Positions 19,856 to 27,381 of a DNA stretch of 64,000 nucleotides are shown piece by piece. Location of the stretch: assembly GCF_003626595.1 (NCBI RefSeq), contig NZ_RBAK01000005.1, forward strand, positions 248,001 through 312,000, read 5' to 3'. The notes under the pieces were generated by a model. The model worked only from the letters and a program-made list of their open reading frames with translations, was not told where the DNA came from and searched no databases. The position numbers and the translations under genes are program-made. This DNA is from Micromonospora endolithica (lineage in GTDB: Bacteria; Actinomycetota; Actinomycetes; Mycobacteriales; Micromonosporaceae). How positions within the stretch are numbered: the stretch's first letter is position 1; each line of letters starts with the position of its first letter.

Positions 19856-21949
19856 CTAGTCGGTCGGCTCGCTCACCTCGCGCGTTTCCTCGAACAGCCA
19901 GCCGTATCGATGCAGCGTGCGAGCTGCCTCCTCCAGGCGACCGGCGAGCGATTCGGCCTCCTCGGTCCGCCACCCGACCTCATCGATTAGCCGTGGTCGG
20001 GCGTAGCCTTCGATGAAGGTCACGGCCCGAAGCGCGTCCTCGAGCCGGCTGACGACCAGCCCGACCGCGCCCTTGGCGCCCTCGAGCTGTGTCTCCGGCG
20101 GAACCGTCTGCTCCTCGTCGAGGGGTTTCTCCGGCTCTGGCCGCGGCTCAACCATGAACGTGCGCCGGAGCCAGTCGTCCTCACCATGATTGGCGAAGTA
20201 CGGCCGCTGCGGATCGAGTCCCACGCTCTCGGCGTAGTGGTGGAGGTCTACCGGCACCCCATCCTCGTTGATCGCGCGAGGCCGCTCGCCACGGCGCCCG
20301 CGCGCCAGCGCATCTGCCAGTAGGCGGAGGCCGTGCTCCGATCGGATGAGCGTGTCGAAGACCTTGTTGAGCGCGGTCTTCGACGGGCTGTCCCGGAGCT
20401 CGCGCTGCATGAAGCCGCTCACCACCAGGTACCACCCGCCCAGCATCCCGAGCTCGACGGCGGCCGGACCGCCGGTCTCCTGAGCATTGATCTCACCTAA
20501 TGCCGCAGCGAGCAGCACATCTGGTGTCCGACCCGTTGGGCTCCAGTCGCAACGAGCGATGTCGGACGACAGCAGCATTCTCTGCAGCGCCGACCGCACG
20601 CCGTCGACGCGTGTTGCCGATGGGTCAGCCCGACCCGGCCAGCCGCGGAGGGCCAACTCAGCCGCCACCGGAACTATGTCCCGCACGTGGATACGCGCCC
20701 GAGCGGTGACCCGCCGGATAGCAGCCGAGCACACCCGTCGGTTCTTCGGTGCCAGCAGGGTAGACACGATTGCAGCCGCACGGGCGTCGGCGTACCGCGA
20801 GTAGAGCCGCTGCTCCGCTTCACTTGGCGACATCAGGCCGGCAAAGTAGCCAGCGGCTTCCTCGCTGATCCGGCCACGGTGGAAGAGATCCTCGAGCACG
20901 GCCTCGGCCTGGGCGTCAAGCTTAGACGCTGTATCCCACTGGGTTGGCGGCTCGACGTGCGTGATCCCGACGATGAAACGGACCGCTTCGGCGAGAGTCT
21001 TGGTGCTGCCAGGGTCGGGTCGGAATCCCACGATGATCTTGGCTGGCATCACCAGCGATCGAAGCTGCTGCCGCTGCTGCTCGGACAGCTCCTCAAGCGG
21101 CAGCGCAGCGGCGCCCGCGACGCGGCCGAGCAGCGTCCGGAACGCATGGTCGTCGTCGTTGTATCCGTAGACGACGTCGGAGGGGGTGATGTTCAGGACG
21201 CGGTGGGTCGTCGCCGTGCGCGAGCTCCCGTCGGCGGCCGCGAGGATCCACTGCGGCCGGCTGCCGTCCTTGTGCTCGAACCGTACCGGCACGACGAGCA
21301 CCTCACGCAGCACCCCGTGGGTTCTGACACTGTCGTCGTAGTTGTTGTGGTTCTTCAGGAACGTGGCGCTGTTGTTCAGGCTGGCAACCACCGCCTCGCG
21401 ACGGGCTGCCGCCAGCGTCAGCTCGGTCGTTGCGCCAGTGTCGCTGTGGACGGGCGGCAACGGAGTGTGGTCGCCACTCCCCTCATCGACGAGGGCAAAC
21501 GGGTACTTTCGCCGGACCGCCTCGCGCATGTTGTCAGGGAACGTGCTGACAGCCGGTGACCAGACCCACGACGAAATGGTGAGCACGGTACCGCCGGGCA
21601 CGCGCTCCTCGACGGGAAGTTGCACACGCTTGCGCGCGTCCTCGGGCCGGGTCACAGCACGGGCGATTGCGCGTGCAGCACCCTCTGGGTGGCCGAACTG
21701 CACCATGAGGGCGTCCGCGAGCCGCTTCGTTGCGGCCGCCTTTGGCACCTTCGGCAGCTCGCCCGTACTTACGGGGCCATCTTCATAGTCGTCAACATCG
21801 ATCTCATCATCGCCGATCTCGGCGGCCGGTGAAGTGGCGTCAGACGGCGTCCTCACCGTTGCGGTGACCGTCTCTTGGACGGTAACGGTGGTGGGGCTTT
21901 CAGACGACGTCTCTACGCCGTCCATCGCGATATTTATCGCGTCCTGCAT
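19856..21949 (-). CDS. unknown 697-aa protein of the restriction-modification island
   Basis: I do not recognise this protein. ATG 21949 is chosen because GGAGG lies 6 bp upstream; GTG 21985 and ATG 21970 would be longer alternatives. Residues about 20-60 are Thr/Asp/Glu-rich and acidic. The middle has a strand-rich stretch with PQWILAAADGSSRTATTHR (about 232-250), which weakly recalls the DG-R motif of ParB- or DGQHR-type folds; this is only a guess. The region about 310-380 is helical (LAEAVRFIVG, EAVLEDLFHRG). The C-terminal 180 residues are charged and helical. There is no signal peptide, membrane segment or Walker motif. It is 770 bp from the R gene, oriented away from it, in the same island; a role linked to the R-M genes is inferred from location only. 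Confidence 0.85.
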   Translation of the reverse strand: MQDAINIAMDGVETSSESPTTVTVQETVTATVRTPSDATSPAAEIGDDEIDVDDYEDGPVSTGELPKVPKAAATKRLADALMVQFGHPEGAARAIARAVTRPEDARKRVQLPVEERVPGGTVLTISSWVWSPAVSTFPDNMREAVRRKYPFALVDEGSGDHTPLPPVHSDTGATTELTLAAARREAVVASLNNSATFLKNHNNYDDSVRTHGVLREVLVVPVRFEHKDGSRPQWILAAADGSSRTATTHRVLNITPSDVVYGYNDDDHAFRTLLGRVAGAAALPLEELSEQQRQQLRSLVMPAKIIVGFRPDPGSTKTLAEAVRFIVGITHVEPPTQWDTASKLDAQAEAVLEDLFHRGRISEEAAGYFAGLMSPSEAEQRLYSRYADARAAAIVSTLLAPKNRRVCSAAIRRVTARARIHVRDIVPVAAELALRGWPGRADPSATRVDGVRSALQRMLLSSDIARCDWSPTGRTPDVLLAAALGEINAQETGGPAAVELGMLGGWYLVVSGFMQRELRDSPSKTALNKVFDTLIRSEHGLRLLADALARGRRGERPRAINEDGVPVDLHHYAESVGLDPQRPYFANHGEDDWLRRTFMVEPRPEPEKPLDEEQTVPPETQLEGAKGAVGLVVSRLEDALRAVTFIEGYARPRLIDEVGWRTEEAESLAGRLEEAARTLHRYGWLFEETREVSEPTD

Positions 21950-22718
21950 GGTGGGCCTCCACAGGTCCATCAGGTTGGCCGACACGGACGATTCGTCCTT
22001 GCGGGTTGGCGCGACGGGGAGGCCCGAAAACAGAAAGCCCTCGCACCCCGCGCCGATGGCGCTGTGGGGTGGAGAGCTGGAGAGTTCTCTTCACCCCGAC
22101 CCGTCGATCCGGATTCGGGACCCGGCGTGGACGAGGCGGACGCGGTGTCAGCGGTTCCCGGCTTCGGACGTCGAAGGCCCTTGGGCCGTCGGTTGTCCTA
22201 CGCAGCCTGTCCGATGAGGGAGGGCTACGCGTCGGTCGAGCTTTCATCGCTTCCAACATGGAGGGTACAGCACGGACACCATACGGCCGCACTGCCGAAT
22301 TGCCCTCTTATAGGATCAAGGCGGCCCGCAAGCGGGCCGCGCCGGCCCGGCCCCGGCCTGCTGGCGACCTTCGGCCGGCATCGGCCGGGCCGGCCGGCGG
22401 CTCTCAGACGACAAAACTTTGAAGGCCTCAGGGCTCCGCCCCGAACCCCGGCCCTCCTCAGAGATCGGCCGGGGCGGATCACCTCGCCGGGCACCACAAG
22501 GGCGTCCAGCCTCCCCGGACGGGCCAAGGTCGTTCGGCTGGTGAGGCGCTCCACCTTGTACCCGCCCGGGGAGGCTGGACGGTCTACAACTGCGCGACGA
22601 GGAGATCCGATCACACCGCTAGGAGCTACCGACGAAGCGGCCGTCCGGTTTCAGGCGAGGTCACGGCTGCGGCGCTGCGATCTATGCAGGAAGATCATGG
22701 GGCGCTAACCTCGCCTCC
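21950..22718. other. divergent intergenic region with stable stem-loops
   Basis: About 770 bp without a supported gene between the 697-aa gene and the R gene. It contains the hairpin 22321-22340 (GCGGCCCGC AA GCGGGCCGC), C/G-rich inverted sequences at 22340-22410, and a 15-bp perfect inverted repeat at 22504-22518 / 22566-22580. It may hold divergent promoters or remnants of the ancestral element. Confidence 0.6.
22504..22580. repeat. long stem-loop upstream of the restriction gene
   Basis: GTCCAGCCTCCCCGG (22504-22518) pairs perfectly with CCGGGGAGGCTGGAC (22566-22580). The 47-nt interior holds a second pair, CAAGGT and ACCTTG. It could be a structured RNA, a regulator, or a replication remnant. 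Confidence 0.6.
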
Positions 22719-23459
22719 ATGTGGGAGCGAGTGCAGCCATACAACCCTCTCGACCGTGTCGAGTTGGGTAAGAGCGTGGAGCGTGCGCTGCTTGCGAGGC
22801 CGCTGAGTCCGCTTCCGCCGGAGACACCCTTCGCCGGTGCCGGTCTTTACGCGATCTACTACGTGGGCTCGCTCGAACTGTACCGGCTGATCGCGCCGCC
22901 AGCCTGCGAGGCTGGGGAGATTCCGATCTACGTTGGTCGTGCCAGCGCCCCCGGCGCCAGGCAGGGAGCACTGGGCCTGCATAGCACAACGAGTGAGCCC
23001 GCTCTATTCACTCGGCTGAAGCAGCACGCCAGGTCGGTGCAATTGGCCGAGGAGCACAGCATCAAGCAGGGCGAGCCGGGGCTGCGCTTGGCGGACTTCC
23101 GATGCCGCTACCTCGTCGCAGACGACATCTGGGTGCCGCTTGCAGAGGCGCTCCTGATTGGCCACTACCGACCAGTCTGGAACGTGCTCATTGACGGTTT
23201 TGGCAACCATGACCCCGGCAAAGGCCGAACGGCGCAGGCCCGATCGCTGTGGGACATGCTGCATCCAGGCCGGGCATGGGCGGCGAAGCGTCCCGAGGCG
23301 AAAAAGAGTGTTCACCAGCTTCAATACGATGTCCGTGCTCATCTCTCAGAGTCCGGGGTCCCTGACCTGGATGTGGTGCCGGTCGTTGGTGTCGAGGTTG
23401 AGGTGGCCATGGTCCAGGAGGCACTCATCGATGACGAGGAGTTGTCTCGGGATCGGTAG
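22719..23459 (+). CDS. Eco29kI-family type II restriction endonuclease (GIY-YIG)
   Basis: A 246-aa GIY-YIG nuclease. The signature is split as GLYAIYYVG (42-50, Tyr44) and IPIYVGRA (68-75, Tyr71). The catalytic Arg and His are in RLKQH (Arg99, His103), the metal-binding Glu in AEALLIGHY (Glu143), and a conserved Asn in PVWN (Asn155). This residue set and the N-terminal YNPLDRVELGKSV match Eco29kI, which cuts CCGCGG; the specificity here is inferred. ATG 22719 has no strong RBS. The gene runs tail to tail into vsr with a 35-bp overlap and faces the methyltransferase operon. Confidence 0.88.
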   Translation: MWERVQPYNPLDRVELGKSVERALLARPLSPLPPETPFAGAGLYAIYYVGSLELYRLIAPPACEAGEIPIYVGRASAPGARQGALGLHSTTSEPALFTRLKQHARSVQLAEEHSIKQGEPGLRLADFRCRYLVADDIWVPLAEALLIGHYRPVWNVLIDGFGNHDPGKGRTAQARSLWDMLHPGRAWAAKRPEAKKSVHQLQYDVRAHLSESGVPDLDVVPVVGVEVEVAMVQEALIDDEELSRDR

Positions 23460-24231
23460 TCGCAGTGTCGGGGGAGCGTATGGCGAGTACAGCCTGAGCC
23501 ACTCGCTCCGCGGCCAGCTGGGTGTCCTCGTGTTCCCAGATGCGAATCACCCGCCAGCCTGCGGTGGTTAGCCGGTGGTCTGTCTCAGCGTCGCGCTGTC
23601 GGTTTCCCTCCACCTTGCTTGACCAAAACTCGCTGTTGCGGGTCGACGGCCGGTAGTGCTCGGGGCAGCCGTGCCAAAAACATCCGTCTACGAATACGGC
23701 CACTCGCGGACCGGCGAAGACGAGGTCCGCCTTGCGCCGCAAGCCTGCCAGCGGTTGCCGGTCCACCCGGTATCGCAGCCCCAGAGCGTGGACAGCCGAA
23801 CGAAGGGCCAGTTCCGGACGAGTGTCGCGGGACCGGTTGGCTCGCATCACGCTACGCACGGCAGGGGACGAAGCCCACGACTGCGCGACCTTCTTCGGTT
23901 GCCGCGGCGAATCGAGCCCCGTGCTCAAGGCCCGCCGCCAGGCCTCCGCGAGGTTCTCCTCCCTGGATTCGTGGCTGACCTGACAGACATACCGCTCCCG
24001 CGTCTTCCGTCCCTCCGGCCAGCGAAGGTAGGCGTACACACGCCGTGACTTCGGCGGCAGACGCAGGTAAATCGACGCCAGCACAGACCTGCCAGAGGCG
24101 GCGAGCAAGAGTCTCTTCTCCCGACCACCAGCAGCGACGTCCTGCTCCTCAGCTCGTTCGCTGGCCGTGATGCCCTTCAACGGCCGCCATGCGGACTCGA
24201 TCGGCGGCGCATCCCGCCACTGTGTGGCCAT
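23425..24231 (-). CDS. vsr: Vsr-type mismatch endonuclease with an extra N-terminal domain
   Basis: A 268-aa protein. Residues about 120-245 are a Vsr very-short-patch repair nuclease, which nicks next to T:G mismatches produced by deamination of 5-methylcytosine. Key segments are MRANRSRDTRPELALRSAVH, RRKADLVF (metal Asp), FVDGCFWHGCPEHY (catalytic His), and GWRVIRIWEHE. The first 115 residues are not Vsr; they contain SRRVYAYLRWPEGRKTRERY and EENLAEAWRRA, resembling short sequence-tag domains seen beside mobile elements, but I cannot name it. It lies 14 bp after the methyltransferase, so it is co-transcribed. The C-terminus overlaps the R gene end by 35 bp. Confidence 0.9.
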   Translation of the reverse strand: MATQWRDAPPIESAWRPLKGITASERAEEQDVAAGGREKRLLLAASGRSVLASIYLRLPPKSRRVYAYLRWPEGRKTRERYVCQVSHESREENLAEAWRRALSTGLDSPRQPKKVAQSWASSPAVRSVMRANRSRDTRPELALRSAVHALGLRYRVDRQPLAGLRRKADLVFAGPRVAVFVDGCFWHGCPEHYRPSTRNSEFWSSKVEGNRQRDAETDHRLTTAGWRVIRIWEHEDTQLAAERVAQAVLAIRSPDTATTDPETTPRHR

Positions 24232-24245
24232 GAAGTGATTATCGC

Positions 24246-25472
24246 CTATGCCTTCTCGCCTGTGGCCTGCTTGAGTGCCTTAGCGACGGAATCTGCCATC
24301 ACGCGTCCGAGTTGCACGGGGACCGCGTTGCCGAGCTGACGCATCTGCTCACCGCGAGGCCCGTCGAGCCGCCAGCTATCCGGGAAGGTCATCACCCGGG
24401 CCGTCTCTCGAACCGTCATGTAGCGGATCGATCCGTCATCGAGTCGCACGACACTTTCACCACCGGGCACACCGTGGACTCCCGCTTTGACGGTCTTCGC
24501 CGGACGATCCAGGTCATTAGGAGTGTGTCCCGGGTACTGGCGCGCGCCGGGCCAACCAACATGGTGCAGCCAATCAGGGTGCTCAACGTAGTCACCGACT
24601 GGTTCCGGAAGATCCCGTGTCGCGTCCCGCAGCGTCCGCCAACGAGGCTTGCTGTCGTGCACAGGCAGCACCTCGGGCAGCAATTCATCGCGCATGGAGA
24701 TGCCGTGCTCCTCGAAGTACTCGCCGCTGTCCTGAGCATGCTGTAGAGCGAGCTCTGAGTGAGTCGCCTCCGGGAACTGCCAGTCAGCCAGCCCGAGATC
24801 TTTACGGAAGGCGACGACGAACACCCGCCAGCGCATCTGCGGCACGCCGTAGTTGGCGGCGTTGACCAGCTTGTACTTGACGTCGTACCGCTCCGTTAGG
24901 TGAGCGTCGTTGGCGCGAAGCGCTTTGACCAGGCGCTTGTCGTGATCGTGCCAGTCCTCGCCATCCACCCGCTGTTCGAACGGCGCCGACAGTTCCCGAA
25001 GGATGTACTCGTAGTACGGCTTGAAGGATGGCCGCAGCAGACCCTTGACGTTTTCCGCCACGATCGCTCGCGGCCGGGTTTCTCGCACGCACCGGAACAA
25101 CTCGGGCCAAAGGTTGCGCGGATCATCGAAGCCCTTGTGCGCTCCACCGAGGCTCCACGGCTGACAAGGCACCCCGCCGGCTACCACGTCGACCTCGTCC
25201 GACCAACGGTCGAAGCTAACCTCCCGCACGTCGCCCTGTCGAAGGGGCCATCGGTCGGCCAGCGATTTGGGTAGAGGGGAACCGTCTTCGTAATCTACGG
25301 CGCCGTTCGCCCGCAGAGTCCCGCACGCACGCCGTTCCAGCTCGACCGCCAGCAGGTGGCGGAAACCCGCCTCGTGCATGGCCAGGGCCAGCCCGCCACC
25401 GCCCGTGAAAAGTTCGATGCTGGTGCCGACGCCTGGCCCACGCTTGGCAGTCGACTTCGTGCGGCTAGTCAT
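24246..25472 (-). CDS. DNA (cytosine-5-)-methyltransferase
   Basis: A 408-aa C5 methyltransferase, partner of the GIY-YIG nuclease. Motif I is IELFTGGGGLALA (19-31). Motif IV GGVPCQPWS holds catalytic Cys103. Motif VI is AENVKG (139-144), motif VIII QMRWRVFVV, and motif X GNAVPVQLG near the C-terminus. The variable target-recognition region lies between about 235 and 360. ATG 25472 (MTSRTKSTAKRG) is chosen; the frame is open to 25646 but that lead is non-conserved. Predicted to protect the same site as the nuclease, probably CCGCGG, by analogy with M.Eco29kI. A CCGCGG site lies 13 bp before its start. Confidence 0.93.
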   Translation of the reverse strand: MTSRTKSTAKRGPGVGTSIELFTGGGGLALAMHEAGFRHLLAVELERRACGTLRANGAVDYEDGSPLPKSLADRWPLRQGDVREVSFDRWSDEVDVVAGGVPCQPWSLGGAHKGFDDPRNLWPELFRCVRETRPRAIVAENVKGLLRPSFKPYYEYILRELSAPFEQRVDGEDWHDHDKRLVKALRANDAHLTERYDVKYKLVNAANYGVPQMRWRVFVVAFRKDLGLADWQFPEATHSELALQHAQDSGEYFEEHGISMRDELLPEVLPVHDSKPRWRTLRDATRDLPEPVGDYVEHPDWLHHVGWPGARQYPGHTPNDLDRPAKTVKAGVHGVPGGESVVRLDDGSIRYMTVRETARVMTFPDSWRLDGPRGEQMRQLGNAVPVQLGRVMADSVAKALKQATGEKA

Positions 25473-25484
25473 TGGGAAACAATA

Positions 25485-25514
25485 CCGCGGATCTTGATCG
25501 AGGTCTCGATCGTA
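25485..25514 (-). promoter_or_regulatory. methyltransferase promoter region with operator-like repeat and CCGCGG site
   Basis: Reading leftward, a possible -10 TACGAT (25514-25509) overlaps an inverted repeat GATCGAG GT CTCGATC (25496-25511). A CCGCGG hexamer (25485-25490) follows, 13 bp before the start codon. No clear SD. Binding or methylation here could regulate the methyltransferase; this is inference. Confidence 0.5.
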
Positions 25515-25616
25515 TGTGCGTGTTATGCGTGACACTCCAAGATCTTCGCTGAGCAGAGCGGAGCAGCGGAGTGATGATCTGCAAGCGCGAGCGAGCGGGG
25601 ACGCCACCAACGCTAC

Positions 25617-25647
25617 GGATGGCTGTACAGCCATCCGTACAGCCAAG
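25617..25647 (+). repeat. palindrome and arm-type-like direct repeat near attR
   Basis: GGATGGCTGTACAGCCATCC (25617-25636) is a perfect 20-bp palindrome. It overlaps the 23-bp repeat (25625-25647) shared with 18066-18088. Confidence 0.65.
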
Positions 25648-25728
25648 TCAGCAGACCAAGCCGGTCATACGCCGGCGCGAGCCGACAACCGCAGTAGCCG
25701 ACGCCGGCCGACAAGCGGCTTGATCTTC

Positions 25729-25769
25729 GCAAGGCAGGGGGTTAGGGGTTCGAGTCCCCTGGGCTCCAC
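25729..25769 (+). other. attR: att site, right (tRNA-Ala 3'-end duplicate)
   Basis: A copy of the last 40 bp of tRNA-Ala with a G inserted in the GGGG run. It has no 5' half of a tRNA, so it is not a tRNA gene. Confidence 0.85.
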
Positions 25770-25970
25770 TCATCCGCAGGTCAGCGGCCATGATCAGGGT
25801 CTCTGATGGCGCAATCGGGGCCGGTACGGCAGCGAGGTACCTCGCCGACGCCCTCGCCGAGCTGATCCCCGGTCACCCTGTCGATGTCAACCGCGAGGCG
25901 CTCTGGTCGTCCCAGCCGCTTGAGTGCGTCGCGGGTGGCCGTCGAGGCCAGGTGACCCCACCGCTCGTCG
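25770..25970. other. short region right of attR
   Basis: About 200 bp with no supported gene between attR and the stop of the hydrolase gene. A frame starting at 25790 has no recognisable similarity. Confidence 0.5.
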
Positions 25971-27161
25971 TTACGGGAGCGGGCCGCTCTGCATGGTCAT
26001 GGAGACCGTGCTGTCCGCGATCACTTTCGTCCCGCCCGCTGGGGACTGGCTCGCCACCCACGCGCTCGAACTGCTCGACCCGGTGAAGACGGGCACCAGA
26101 CCGGCGCTCCGTACGGCCTGGTCGGCCTGCGGGCGCAGCATCTCGCGGACGTGCGGGACGGTCTTGTCCAACGGCAGCTCCACCGAGAGGGAGACACTGC
26201 ACGAGGAGGTGGCGTTGAAGGTGGTCAGGCCGTTGAGGTGACCGCCGGCGAAAAAGGCCTGCTCGGGAGTGAGGTTCAGCGGCGGCGGGACGAGGTTGTT
26301 GGGAATGCGGCCGGGCAGGTCGGGCCACAGCTCCGGCGGCAGGTAGTTGCCGAAGAACATCATGAGCAGGTCGTCGGTGGCGATGCCGACGTGGGGACAT
26401 GGCCCACTGCTCGTGCGGCAAGGCAGGTTCTGGTTGTACGGGAAGTAGTCGTAGTGGTCGGCTCCGCCGTAGACGGCGCGGTGTCTGGGTTTGGCGATGG
26501 CGTTCCAGGTCGGGGCGTCGAGGGTGGCGTCGAAGTCGTCGACACCCCAGGTCAGCAGGCGAGGCACGGCGCCCTGGTGGATGGGCTTGGTGCCGTAGCT
26601 GGACTGCCAGTCGTTCCACACCCCGCTGAGCGAGGCGACGGCGGCGACCTGGATGCGGGTGGCGAGGATGCCGGCGTGCAGCGCCCCGTACGAGTGGCCG
26701 GCCAGGCCGGTCTTCCCGGCGGGAAGCAGCACCGCCTTCCCGGGCCAGCCCTGCCGCATCCAGGTGACGGTGTTGGCGAGTACCTGTTGGGTGCCGGGGC
26801 TCCGGGCGGGGTGCACGTGGATGTCCGGCAGCTCGGGCACGGCGACGATGTACCCGCAGCGGGCCAGCGCCGCCGGGGTGCGGAACCAGCGCTGGTAGTG
26901 GTTGGTGTCCTGGTCACAGTTGCCGTGGGCGAACACGATCAACGGATATTTTCCGCAGCCGCTGAGCAGCTGCGCCGTGTTCGGGGTGGGGTCGATACTC
27001 GGGTGGAACACCCGTACCCGGGTGGGCGCGGCGTCGGCCGGCCCGTATTCGCGCCAGCCCCAGAAGACGGGGGCCAGGGCGCTGGGCTGCCAGCCGAGGG
27101 CGCAGGTGGACGGTGGGGTGAGGGCGGCGGGTCGGATCTCGTCGGACGTCGCGTCGGTCAC
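25971..27161 (-). CDS. alpha/beta hydrolase with C-terminal PASTA domain
   Basis: A 396-aa protein. The hydrolase part (about 20-320) has PLIVFAHGNCDQD (oxyanion region), the nucleophile elbow GLAGHSYGALHAG, and HYDYFPY toward the end, resembling chlorophyllase/dienelactone-type esterases. The last 65 residues (VPHVREMLRPQADQAVRSAG ... SQSPAGGTKVIADSTVSM) look like one PASTA domain, usually found in penicillin-binding proteins and Ser/Thr kinases. GTG 27161 is chosen because GAGGAG lies upstream; 27215 is a possible longer start. There is no signal peptide in either version, which is odd for a PASTA protein. Substrate unknown. Confidence 0.85.
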   Translation of the reverse strand: MTDATSDEIRPAALTPPSTCALGWQPSALAPVFWGWREYGPADAAPTRVRVFHPSIDPTPNTAQLLSGCGKYPLIVFAHGNCDQDTNHYQRWFRTPAALARCGYIVAVPELPDIHVHPARSPGTQQVLANTVTWMRQGWPGKAVLLPAGKTGLAGHSYGALHAGILATRIQVAAVASLSGVWNDWQSSYGTKPIHQGAVPRLLTWGVDDFDATLDAPTWNAIAKPRHRAVYGGADHYDYFPYNQNLPCRTSSGPCPHVGIATDDLLMMFFGNYLPPELWPDLPGRIPNNLVPPPLNLTPEQAFFAGGHLNGLTTFNATSSCSVSLSVELPLDKTVPHVREMLRPQADQAVRSAGLVPVFTGSSSSSAWVASQSPAGGTKVIADSTVSMTMQSGPLP

Positions 27162-27381
27162 GGGGGGCTCCTCGCCGTGCGGCCGTTCTGGCAGCGGCGT
27201 CTCCCGCGCCGCCAACCAGCGTATGCTCGCGGGCCACGCCGTTGTGCCGCTGATCCGACAGCCCGCTGCCCTACGCCGGTGCGCGTGCCCCGCTCAGACC
27301 AGACCGTCGTGGCCCTCGCCGAGGAGTGGGCCGCGGCCACCGGGCGCCGGTCGCCAAGGCCGGCAGGCTAGCGTCGCAGGG

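Larger units (their letters stand above)
17995..25769. mobile_element. tRNA-Ala-integrated genomic island (restriction-modification cargo, no integrase)
   Basis: The 3' end of tRNA-Ala (17995-18034) recurs at 25729-25769 with one extra G, the signature of site-specific integration by a tyrosine recombinase. Between the two copies the composition is less GC-rich, genes are oriented both ways, and pseudogenes and an IS remnant occur. No integrase, excisionase, replication or transfer gene is recognisable, so it is probably a fixed remnant. Cargo: GntR/deaminase remnants, a 697-aa unknown protein, and an Eco29kI-like R-M-Vsr set. Confidence 0.85.

Noticed and set aside
25729..25769. A possible second tRNA-Ala gene
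   Set aside because: Only the 3' 40 bp is present; no acceptor 5' strand, D-arm or complete anticodon arm.
25790..26086. A small rightward open frame right of attR
   Set aside because: No similarity, no good RBS, and its second half is antisense to the PASTA-hydrolase gene.
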